A stretch of 7,725 nt of DNA from assembly GCA_018665385.1 (NCBI GenBank), contig JABJDN010000183.1:1-7725 (forward strand). The letters are read 5' to 3'. The first letter of the stretch is position 1; each line of letters begins with the position of its first letter. The position numbers were made by a program, and so were the translations under genes. The notes beneath the pieces were generated by a model that saw only the letters and a program-made list of their open reading frames with translations, had not been told where the DNA came from and made no database searches. Shown one piece after another: positions 1 to 5,915 of the stretch. Origin of the DNA: Phycisphaerae bacterium (lineage in GTDB: Bacteria; Planctomycetota; Phycisphaerae; Phycisphaerales; SM1A02).

Positions 1-17
1 ATACTGACTAGTCTGAA

Positions 18-104
18 GGATAGGTGGCAGAGCGGTTGAATGCGCTAGTCTCGAAAACTAGTATACGTCTCGGCGTATCGAGGGTTCGAATCCCTCCCTG
101 TCCG
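18..104 (+). tRNA. tRNA-Ser (anticodon CGA)
   Basis: A complete class II tRNA can be folded by eye. The acceptor stem pairs GGATAGG (18-24) with CCTGTCC (97-103), with one T-G wobble and discriminator G104. The anticodon stem pairs CTAGT (45-49) with ACTAG (57-61) around the loop CTCGAAA, which puts the anticodon CGA at 52-54; it reads UCG serine codons. The long variable arm is a 5-bp stem, ATACG with CGTAT, as expected for tRNA-Ser. The T arm is GAGGG-TTCGAAT-CCCTC. The 3' CCA is not encoded. No second copy of the tRNA 3' end was noticed in the window, so there is no sign that it serves as an integration site here. Only 17 nt lie upstream, too few to judge its promoter. Confidence 0.96.
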
Positions 105-182
105 TTTCAACCTCCATATAGGCATCGAAACCATGCTGTTACCTCCCCTAAGTTATTGAATAAGTATTAATCACTTTTTTGT

Positions 183-236
183 TTGGTTTTTTGGCTATTT
201 AGAGGTATATTAAACTCACTAATTCTATAAGGAGAG
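183..236 (+). promoter_or_regulatory. Candidate sigma70-type promoter and ribosome binding site of the cupredoxin gene
   Basis: TTGGTT (183-188) and TATATT (206-211) are separated by 17 nt. They match the consensus at 3/6 and 5/6 positions and would start transcription near position 218. A strong Shine-Dalgarno sequence, AAGGAG (229-234), lies 6 nt before the ATG at 241. The preceding stretch from 171 is T-rich, with T6 runs at 175-180 and 187-192. I see no GC-rich hairpin before it that would make a clear terminator for the tRNA transcript. The ribosome binding site is convincing; the promoter is only a pattern match. Confidence 0.4.
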
Positions 237-240
237 ATAG

Positions 241-1296
241 ATGAAATTAATATTATTAACGGCAGTTATTGCCACGAACTCAGTTGCTCTGAGCGATACG
301 ATTATTGTCGAGGCGCGCTCGATGTCATTTGTTCCAGATGTGGTTACCGTGCAGCCAGGTGATGTGATTCGCTGGGAGTATGTTACTGGATACCCTCATG
401 ATGTTACTTCCGGAATGAAATGTAGTCACGACGGGTACTTATATTTAGATATACCTACGAGCCCAGGCGGTTTTGTTGAATGGACAGTTCCAGAAGACGC
501 GCCATCTGAAATTCCATATTTCTGTGAACTTCACTGTGGCAGCGGCATGACAGGCATGATTAATGTGGATGTACCTCAAGGCAACATGCACATTGGTATT
601 GTGACAATAACAAACCCAATGAATATGAGCTATACCCTCAACTCGGATGATACGGGGACAATTTCAATTGAAGGCATTGCTCTAAATGCTTCTTCATTCG
701 CATTGGGTGTAGATATTGAAGAAAACGATGTCGATGCTGAAATCACTGTTTCAACATTGGGCTCTGCAAGTGTCAATATAATTGATATTGATACTGGAGT
801 TGACACATCGTTAACATCTGGAACATACACATTATTGAGTACAAAGAAATATATGTTCTATGGCGATGCCGGTGACAGTACCTTTGATTTTACAATCACG
901 TGGCCAGAAACAGGATTTGAAGAAGGTGTAAAGATGGCTGGGTTAGACTTTTCTAACGCAAACGTTAGTTCGATGGGCGATGCAATGATGTTCACTGCGC
1001 CAAGTCCAGGATCAACCGGATTCGTCCATTTAGAAGGCGAAGGTGAGGTGTTCTTAGGATTAGTTGGAGATGTCACCTGCGCAACATTGACATTGCCTGC
1101 AAGTGGAGAGGAAGGAATTGTTTCAGTGCCAGCAGGGGCTCACACTATTGCACTGGCCGGTTATGGAATGCTTTGGTTCCCCGAAGACGGAGACGGAGGC
1201 GGTTCAGATTTTCCAGAAGATGTCAGCGGGGATGGTGTCGTTGATGTTACGGACCTTCTTGCAATCATTGCCGCCTGGGGAGCAACATCTCCGTAG
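241..1296 (+). CDS. Secreted type I copper (plastocyanin-like) cupredoxin with dockerin-like C-terminal tail
   Basis: A 351-residue exported protein. Residues 1-18 form a signal peptide with a short basic start, a hydrophobic core and likely cleavage after A-L-S. Residues 20-112 form a small cupredoxin domain. The predicted copper ligands are H53 (in PHDV), C95, H98 and M103 (in CELHCGSGM); this C-x2-H-x4-M spacing is that of plastocyanins. Such domains carry single electrons or bind copper outside the cytoplasm. C99 next to H98, and C61, are additional and could form a disulfide. Residues about 115-310 are a beta-rich, acidic, unrecognised region. An Asp/Gly linker (315-323) leads to one EF-hand-like dockerin loop (D327, S329, D331, G332, D335, D338) and the tail DLLAIIAAWG. 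In cellulosomal dockerins this loop binds calcium. The single tail copy is typical of Phycisphaerae exported proteins, where its role is unclear. No transmembrane anchor is seen. The start is supported by AAGGAG 6 nt upstream. Confidence 0.88.
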   Translation: MKLILLTAVIATNSVALSDTIIVEARSMSFVPDVVTVQPGDVIRWEYVTGYPHDVTSGMKCSHDGYLYLDIPTSPGGFVEWTVPEDAPSEIPYFCELHCGSGMTGMINVDVPQGNMHIGIVTITNPMNMSYTLNSDDTGTISIEGIALNASSFALGVDIEENDVDAEITVSTLGSASVNIIDIDTGVDTSLTSGTYTLLSTKKYMFYGDAGDSTFDFTITWPETGFEEGVKMAGLDFSNANVSSMGDAMMFTAPSPGSTGFVHLEGEGEVFLGLVGDVTCATLTLPASGEEGIVSVPAGAHTIALAGYGMLWFPEDGDGGGSDFPEDVSGDGVVDVTDLLAIIAAWGATSP

Positions 1297-1334
1297 CCCA
1301 CAGAAGTTTGTAATAAAGATAAGATATAGGAGTA

Positions 1335-2306
1335 ATGGCTCCTGAAATCCCACATGATCAACCTAGCATTGAGTCGCCGCTCTCAGGTGAGCGACTCGAT
1401 GTTTTAGCATCTCAAGTTGCGGCTTCTATTCAAGATAATCAGCGAACGTGTCATCTTACGACAAGCTACTTGCCAAGTCGGCGTGAGGTAATCGGTGTGC
1501 TTGAGCGAATGAGTTGGTTATTGTTCCCAGGTTTTCATGGACCGCGCGAAATCGATAGTAAGCAATTGCAATCGCATACTCGCCAATTACTTTCGGGCAT
1601 TGCGGGTCCACTGTTTCATCAAATTGCAGGAGCACTTCGGTATGCAGAAACCACTGGCTCGATTACGTTTAGTGAACACTGCCCAGATTGCGATGAGCGT
1701 GCACGCGAAATAGTAGATTCATTTCTAGAAAGCATTCCCGCTCTGCGTGCACGATTATCGTTTGATGTACAAGCGGCATACGACGGAGATCCCGCTGCTC
1801 ACCATACAGACGAAGCCATTTTTTGTTATCCAGGTATTCGAGCGCTGTGGATGCATCGCATTGCACATGAGTTATATACATTTCATGTGCCGCTTATTCC
1901 TCGGATTATCGCGGAACATGCGCATGAGTTAACAGGCATCGATATTCATCCTGGCGCAACAATAGGTGACTCGTTCTTTATAGATCACGGTACTGGAGTT
2001 GTGATTGGAGAAACAACGATCATAGGAAATCATTGCAAGGTGTACCAAGGAGTTACGCTTGGTGCGAGAAGTTTTGAACGTGATTCAGACGGCGGTCTAA
2101 AGCGTGGCACAAAGCGGCACCCGACTCTCGGTAATCATGTAACAGTGTACGCAGGTGCAACTATTCTTGGCGGAGATACCTTGATTGGTGACAAGTGTAT
2201 CATTGCAGGTGGGGTATTCTTAATGCGTTCAGTTGATGCTGACCATACAGTTCGTGGGCCTAAAGCAGCGGTGCGATTAAACGAAAACCGCGGCGAATTC
2301 AACTGA
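1335..2306 (+). CDS. cysE: Serine O-acetyltransferase, long (EpsC-like) form
   Basis: A 323-residue cytoplasmic enzyme that transfers acetyl from acetyl-CoA to L-serine, giving O-acetylserine, the carbon skeleton for cysteine synthesis by CysK or CysM. The N-terminal half (about 1-185) is helical, as in SAT N-terminal domains, and includes D144-V-Q-A and D152-P. From about 200 a left-handed beta-helix of hexapeptide repeats begins (DIHPGATIGDSFFIDHGTG). Residues matching the E. coli CysE catalytic set are D217-H218 in DHGTG and H262 in RHPTLGNHV. The insert GARSFERDSDGG before RHP and the YAGATILGGDTLIG stretch are typical of the longer EpsC-like SATs. The short C-terminus lacks the usual GVPA-type end. 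AGGAG sits only 2 nt before the ATG, an unusually tight spacing, but an in-frame stop 12 nt before the start codon excludes a longer form. The gene begins 38 nt after the cupredoxin gene and ends 27 nt before acnA. No cysteine synthase gene is visible here. Confidence 0.92.
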   Translation: MAPEIPHDQPSIESPLSGERLDVLASQVAASIQDNQRTCHLTTSYLPSRREVIGVLERMSWLLFPGFHGPREIDSKQLQSHTRQLLSGIAGPLFHQIAGALRYAETTGSITFSEHCPDCDERAREIVDSFLESIPALRARLSFDVQAAYDGDPAAHHTDEAIFCYPGIRALWMHRIAHELYTFHVPLIPRIIAEHAHELTGIDIHPGATIGDSFFIDHGTGVVIGETTIIGNHCKVYQGVTLGARSFERDSDGGLKRGTKRHPTLGNHVTVYAGATILGGDTLIGDKCIIAGGVFLMRSVDADHTVRGPKAAVRLNENRGEFN

Positions 2307-2319
2307 GGTTGAAATCTGT

Positions 2320-2325
2320 TAAAAT
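2320..2325 (+). promoter_or_regulatory. -10-like element immediately upstream of acnA
   Basis: TAAAAT (5/6 match to TATAAT) lies 8 nt before the acnA ATG. Transcription from it would begin about 7 nt downstream, almost at the start codon, giving a leaderless or nearly leaderless mRNA. The best upstream partner, TTCAAC at 2298-2303 with 16 nt spacing, is a poor -35 match. There is no purine-rich Shine-Dalgarno sequence in the 20 nt before the ATG. This is pattern evidence only. Confidence 0.3.
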
Positions 2326-2333
2326 AGCGTTCT

Positions 2334-4988
2334 ATGAATACAGAACTTACGAACGGATGTGAAACTATTTCGACACCTGTAGGCGAGCGGACGGTCTACC
2401 GTCTTGACTCCCTGGGCAATCTTGATTCTTTGCCGTATAGCATTCGAGTCCTACTCGAATCGTGTTTGCGTCACTGTGGCAAAGGAATTGTTACAAGCAA
2501 GGATGTACAAGCGCTTGCGAAGTACGATGCAACCAATGTTGGCGAAGTGGAAATTCCATTTACCCCAGGAAGGGTAGTGCTACAAGACTTTACTGGCGTT
2601 CCTGCGGTTGTTGACCTTGCAGCGATGCGAAGTGCAGTCGTTCGGATGACGGGCGACGAGGCTTCTGCAAACAAAGTAAATCCACTAGTACCTTGCGACT
2701 TAGTGATCGACCACTCAGTTCAAGTCGATGCGTTCAATTCTGGTGAAGCCCTTACTATTAACGGCGAAAAAGAGTTTAAGCGAAATACAGAACGGTACGA
2801 ATTTTTGAAGTGGGGGCAAGGATCCTTCGATAACTTTAGAGTGGTTCCCCCAGCAACTGGAATTGTGCATCAAGTAAACTTAGAGTTCCTTGCGAAAGTT
2901 GTATGGGATCACGAAGACACGCTGTATCCAGACAGCTTAGTGGGCACAGATTCGCACACTACTATGATCAACGGCTTGGGCGTTCTTGGCTGGGGTGTTG
3001 GCGGTATCGAGGCTGAAGCGGTCATGCTTGGGCAACCAATTTATATGTTGATTCCTGAAGTTGTTGGCATGAAACTGATTGGCACATTACAAGAAGGCGT
3101 AACAGCAACAGACCTTGTTCTTCGAGTGACAGAAATGTTGCGAGAGCATGGTGTTGTTGGAAAGTTTGTTGAGTTTTACGGCGAAGCGCTTGCAGACATG
3201 CAACTTGCTACACGTGCAACACTTGCAAACATGGCGCCAGAATACGGCGCGACTATGGGTTTCTTTCCTGTTGACGAGCAAACGACTAAGTACATGCATC
3301 TCACTGGTCGAGACGAGAAACTAATCGAAACTGTTGAGCAGTACTGCAAGTTGCAGGGATTATGGCGAGACGATTCGCGAAAAATTACATACACGTCAAG
3401 TGTTGAACTTGACCTGTCAACAGTCGAGCCATCTATGGCTGGTCCAAAACGTCCGCAAGATAGAATTACACTTTCAGATATGAAATCTCAATGGCAAGAA
3501 AATCGCGCTGAAATGTTCGGTCATCCTACGCCTGCAAAATCTTCAGTAACTTGCGATGGAGAAACATTCGACTTAGTTGACGGCGATGTCGTGGTCGCAG
3601 CAATTACAAGTTGCACAAATACTTCAAACCCAAGTGTTATGGTTGCGGCAGGTCTTGTTGCTAAGAAAGCAAATGCACTAGGTTTGAAACGAAAACCATG
3701 GGTTAAAACCTCACTCGCCCCTGGCAGTAAAGTTGTAACTGACTATTTAGTACGCGCGAATTTATTGAGCGACCTTGAAGCGCTCGGCTTTTACGTTGTT
3801 GGATATGGTTGCACCACCTGCATAGGTAATTCTGGGCCGCTTCAGAAGCCTATTAGCGATGCGATTAACGAAGATGATTTGGTCGCATGTTCCGTACTAA
3901 GTGGCAACCGAAACTTTGAAGGACGAATTGGTCCAGACATAAAAGCAAATTACTTGGCGTCCCCTCCACTGGTAGTTGCGTATGCAATTGCAGGCACTGT
4001 AGATATTGATATAACATCAGAGCCCCTTGCAACAATAGACGGAACAGATATCTTCTTGAAAGATATTTGGCCTACAGATGAAGAAGTACAAGAAGCAATT
4101 CAACACTGTTTGGGACGAGCTCAATTTGTAGAACAATATAGTGATGTGTTTGGTGGCAGCGAAGACTGGAAAAATATACAGGCAGGCGAAGGCCAGTTAT
4201 TCAATTGGTCAGATGAAAGTACGTATATTCATGAGCCACCATTCTTCCAAAATATGACGACTACAGTGCCGGGCATTCACGCCATTACTGGTGCTCGAGT
4301 TCTTTGTAAATTAGGCGATTCCGTAACAACAGATCATATTTCACCAGCTGGCAACATCGGTTCGGCATCTCCAGCAGGAAAGTTTCTTCAAGACCAAGGT
4401 GTACCTGTAAGCATGTTTAATAGTTTTGGTTCTCGACGTGGCAACGACCTTGTTATGACCCGAGGCACGTTTGGAAATGTGCGTGTAAAAAACCACCTTG
4501 CACCCGGAACAGAGGGCGGTTTTACTACTGACTTTACAACAGGCGAAGTACGTTCCATCTACGACGCAAGTTGCAACTACAAAGAAGCAGGTGTTCCGTT
4601 GGTTGTTCTTGCAGGTAAAGATTATGGAATGGGCTCATCCCGCGATTGGGCAGCGAAGGGCACAATGCTCCTAGGTGTAAAAGCGGTCATTGCTTCAAGT
4701 TATGAACGAATTCACCGAAGTAATTTAGTTGGCATGGGTGTGCTTCCACTTGAACATCTACATAGCGAAAGTGCAGAGTCACTTGGCTTAGACGGTTCTG
4801 AATCCTTTGCAGTTGCGATTGATGAATCGGTGCAACCGCGTGATGAAATTACTGTGACTGCAACAAAAGCGGATGGTTCTGAAGTGGTATTCCAAACGAT
4901 GTGTAGAATCGATACGCCAGTTGAGGTGGAGTACTACCGAAATGGCGGTATTCTGCATACGGTGTTGCGGAAGATGGCTACAGAATGA
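2334..4988 (+). CDS. acnA: Aconitate hydratase A (aconitase, 4Fe-4S)
   Basis: An 884-residue cytoplasmic enzyme interconverting citrate and isocitrate through cis-aconitate in the TCA cycle. Its length is close to that of E. coli AcnA (891). The domain order is that of the AcnA/IRP type. Catalytic domains 1-3 come first, with DSHTT at 206-210 and NMAPEYGAT at 299-307. The [4Fe-4S] cluster cysteines are C427 (SCTNTSNP) and C493 and C496 (GCTTCIGNSGP). A linker and the C-terminal swivel domain follow, with DSVTTDHISPAGN (662-674), GSRRGND (699-705) and the active-site loop GMGSSRDW around S768-R770. All expected cluster and substrate residues are present and the frame is intact. The N-terminus aligns well with the family (LDSLPYSIRVLLES near residue 30), so the ATG at 2334 is a good start although no ribosome binding site precedes it. 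It lies 27 nt after cysE and may be cotranscribed with it, or expressed from the -10-like element at 2320. Confidence 0.97.
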   Translation: MNTELTNGCETISTPVGERTVYRLDSLGNLDSLPYSIRVLLESCLRHCGKGIVTSKDVQALAKYDATNVGEVEIPFTPGRVVLQDFTGVPAVVDLAAMRSAVVRMTGDEASANKVNPLVPCDLVIDHSVQVDAFNSGEALTINGEKEFKRNTERYEFLKWGQGSFDNFRVVPPATGIVHQVNLEFLAKVVWDHEDTLYPDSLVGTDSHTTMINGLGVLGWGVGGIEAEAVMLGQPIYMLIPEVVGMKLIGTLQEGVTATDLVLRVTEMLREHGVVGKFVEFYGEALADMQLATRATLANMAPEYGATMGFFPVDEQTTKYMHLTGRDEKLIETVEQYCKLQGLWRDDSRKITYTSSVELDLSTVEPSMAGPKRPQDRITLSDMKSQWQENRAEMFGHPTPAKSSVTCDGETFDLVDGDVVVAAITSCTNTSNPSVMVAAGLVAKKANALGLKRKPWVKTSLAPGSKVVTDYLVRANLLSDLEALGFYVVGYGCTTCIGNSGPLQKPISDAINEDDLVACSVLSGNRNFEGRIGPDIKANYLASPPLVVAYAIAGTVDIDITSEPLATIDGTDIFLKDIWPTDEEVQEAIQHCLGRAQFVEQYSDVFGGSEDWKNIQAGEGQLFNWSDESTYIHEPPFFQNMTTTVPGIHAITGARVLCKLGDSVTTDHISPAGNIGSASPAGKFLQDQGVPVSMFNSFGSRRGNDLVMTRGTFGNVRVKNHLAPGTEGGFTTDFTTGEVRSIYDASCNYKEAGVPLVVLAGKDYGMGSSRDWAAKGTMLLGVKAVIASSYERIHRSNLVGMGVLPLEHLHSESAESLGLDGSESFAVAIDESVQPRDEITVTATKADGSEVVFQTMCRIDTPVEVEYYRNGGILHTVLRKMATE

Positions 4989-4998
4989 GTAACCCTAG

Positions 4999-5035
4999 AA
5001 AAAACCCGCCCGCTTACTTCCAGTAAGTGGACGGG
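4999..5035 (-). terminator. Intrinsic terminator reading on the minus strand
   Basis: A strong hairpin pairs 5005-5017 with 5023-5035 around the loop TTCCA: 13 positions with one G-T wobble and one C-A mismatch. On the minus strand it is followed directly by T6 (complement of A4999-A5004), the classical Rho-independent layout. On the plus strand the sequence after the stem is GGGTGTGTCG with no T-run, so it is not a standard terminator for acnA, although the stem might still stabilise or pause that transcript. Its orientation implies a minus-strand transcript arriving from the right, for which the ORF at 5137-5343 is the nearest candidate. Confidence 0.65.
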
Positions 5036-5038
5036 GGG

Positions 5039-5151
5039 TGTGTCGCTAACGTGTAGAGAGATGCGACACGAGGGGTATGGAGAGAGATTTGTACGGAAAT
5101 CTGGTAAAGAGGCGCCTTTTGACTATGTCAGCATGTTTAGCTGATGGCCTC
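5039..5151. other. Series of hairpins next to the terminator (possible structured RNA or UTR)
   Basis: Three further stems follow the terminator hairpin. GTGTCGC (5040-5046) pairs perfectly with GCGACAC (5063-5069), extendable by one wobble, around a 16-nt loop. AGATTT (5085-5090) pairs with AAATCT (5097-5102) around a 6-nt loop. TCAGC (5128-5132) pairs with GCTGA (5140-5144), nested in an outer stem GAGGC (5109-5113) with GCCTC (5147-5151). I see no convincing coding frame in 4989-5136. The interval may be a structured 3' untranslated region of either the minus-strand ORF or acnA, or a small RNA. No known RNA family was recognised. Confidence 0.4.
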
Positions 5152-5343
5152 AAATTCACCAGTGAAGGACAAGTCGTTTAAGGGGTTGTACCCGTATGCC
5201 GTTTCCGTTGATTTTTGTTCTTCTAGCCCTTGGTGCATGTGTTGCAATAGAAGTACCCTAGTTCTGTTCTTGCTTATCCTTGCTTCCCTTGTTAGTTCAA
5301 GCTTTGAAATAGCATCAATATTCGTGTCTTTGTTAATTTTCAT
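5137..5343 (-). CDS. Hypothetical small, charged, mostly helical protein
   Basis: A 68-codon ORF from the ATG at 5343, or 71 codons from an in-frame GTG at 5352. I do not recognise the product. It is hydrophilic. A basic, probably helical stretch (about residues 10-45, rich in R, K, E and L) is followed by an aromatic/acidic tail with YGYNPLNDL and GEFEA. There is no signal peptide, membrane segment or Cys motif. AAAGG at 5360-5356 lies 3 nt before the GTG or 12 nt before the ATG, so the start is uncertain. The main support is context: a minus-strand intrinsic terminator lies about 100 nt downstream, where a minus-strand gene would need one. No good minus-strand promoter was found upstream. 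The opposite-strand frame (5144-5383) is hydrophobic, as expected for the complement of a charged helix, and is regarded as its shadow. Confidence 0.4.
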   Translation of the reverse strand: MKINKDTNIDAISKLELTREARISKNRTRVLLLQHMHQGLEEQKSTETAYGYNPLNDLSFTGEFEAIS

Positions 5344-5352
5344 GGTTCTCAC

Positions 5353-5621
5353 ATACCTTTGTTTCAGACTGTCTCATCCTTGACAAGTCTTGCTTTGCCA
5401 CCCCCCCCGAGCACAGTAGGGCGTTTGTTAGTTTAGAAACGCGATTCTTATTCGCACAGTACTGACAAGCCCACCGAACCCCAATCTTTTCGACTTTTAG
5501 CAATTTTTTGAACTTTTTCTATTTTGCGTTGGTTACAGCACATAATGTAGTACTAAATCACTTATTGAGCCAAAAATGCAGTTTTGCAGTTGTTGAGCAT
5601 TGCACAGTATGAAAGGATTTC
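5353..5621. other. Non-coding interval with C8 tract, small hairpin and phased T-tracts
   Basis: No gene is supported here. The interval contains a homopolymer of eight C (5401-5408) and a 6-bp hairpin, GCGTTT (5421-5426) with AAACGC (5437-5442), around a 10-nt loop. Five T-tracts lie at 5487-5490, 5495-5498, 5504-5509, 5514-5518 and 5522-5525. Their centres are about 8-10 bp apart, a spacing expected to bend DNA. CATAAT (5541-5546) is a possible plus-strand -10 element but has no good -35. A short direct repeat, TGCAGTT, occurs at 5577-5583 and 5585-5591. The interval probably carries the promoter region of the ORF that starts at 5622, and possibly that of the minus-strand ORF to its left. 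Confidence 0.45.
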
Positions 5622-5915
5622 ATGCGGACGTACTTGTCTGGGAAGCAAATGAATGAATCGAGCTCCATAATCTCTGAATGGCTTCTTGGGAAGTCAAAAC
5701 AACAACGTGCCGAAGTTTTACACGCAAACAGCGGTCAAGCAGGATCTTCGTTGAATATGCCCATAGAAGGGGTACTAGAACAATTTGCAGCACGAATATT
5801 ACTTGCATGCGCTGATGACTTGGGTCTGTCAACAATGGAGCTTTCGGGCTTACTTCAAGAGCCCCGCAAAGACGCCCTTGCATGTTTGATAACTGTTATA
5901 CGTGACGACGAGTAA
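5622..5915 (+). CDS. Hypothetical small helical protein
   Basis: A 97-residue product that I do not recognise. AAAGGA (5612-5617) lies 4 nt before the ATG at 5622, a reasonable ribosome binding site. An in-frame ATG at 5649 (residue 10, preceded by GGGAAG) is an alternative start. The sequence looks soluble and largely helical: segments near 12-34, 46-68, 70-80 and 83-95, separated by a polar Gly/Ser stretch (37-44). There is no signal peptide, transmembrane segment or metal-binding motif; single cysteines occur at 63 and 88. The segment LGLSTMELSGLLQEPRKDA loosely resembles a helix-turn-helix rhythm, but this is too weak to call a DNA-binding domain. The gene converges on the methyltransferase gene and their 3' ends overlap by 20 bp (5896-5915). 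It follows a 269-bp non-coding interval with phased T-tracts, consistent with its own promoter. Confidence 0.55.
   Translation: MRTYLSGKQMNESSSIISEWLLGKSKQQRAEVLHANSGQAGSSLNMPIEGVLEQFAARILLACADDLGLSTMELSGLLQEPRKDALACLITVIRDDE

Noticed and set aside
18..104. tRNA-Ser as an integration site for a genomic island
   Set aside because: No integrase gene and no repeated copy of the tRNA 3' end were seen. The genes that follow are ordinary housekeeping and lineage-typical genes.
5144..5383. 79-codon plus-strand frame with two hydrophobic stretches, a possible small membrane protein
   Set aside because: The hydrophobicity is what the complement of a Lys/Glu-rich helix gives, its ATG lacks a Shine-Dalgarno, and the nearby terminator faces the minus strand. 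Not fully excluded.
5620..5883. 87-codon minus-strand frame opposite the small ORF at 5622
   Set aside because: The plus-strand frame has a ribosome binding site and more protein-like composition; this one has no start signal I could see and ends at the same edge as its antisense partner.
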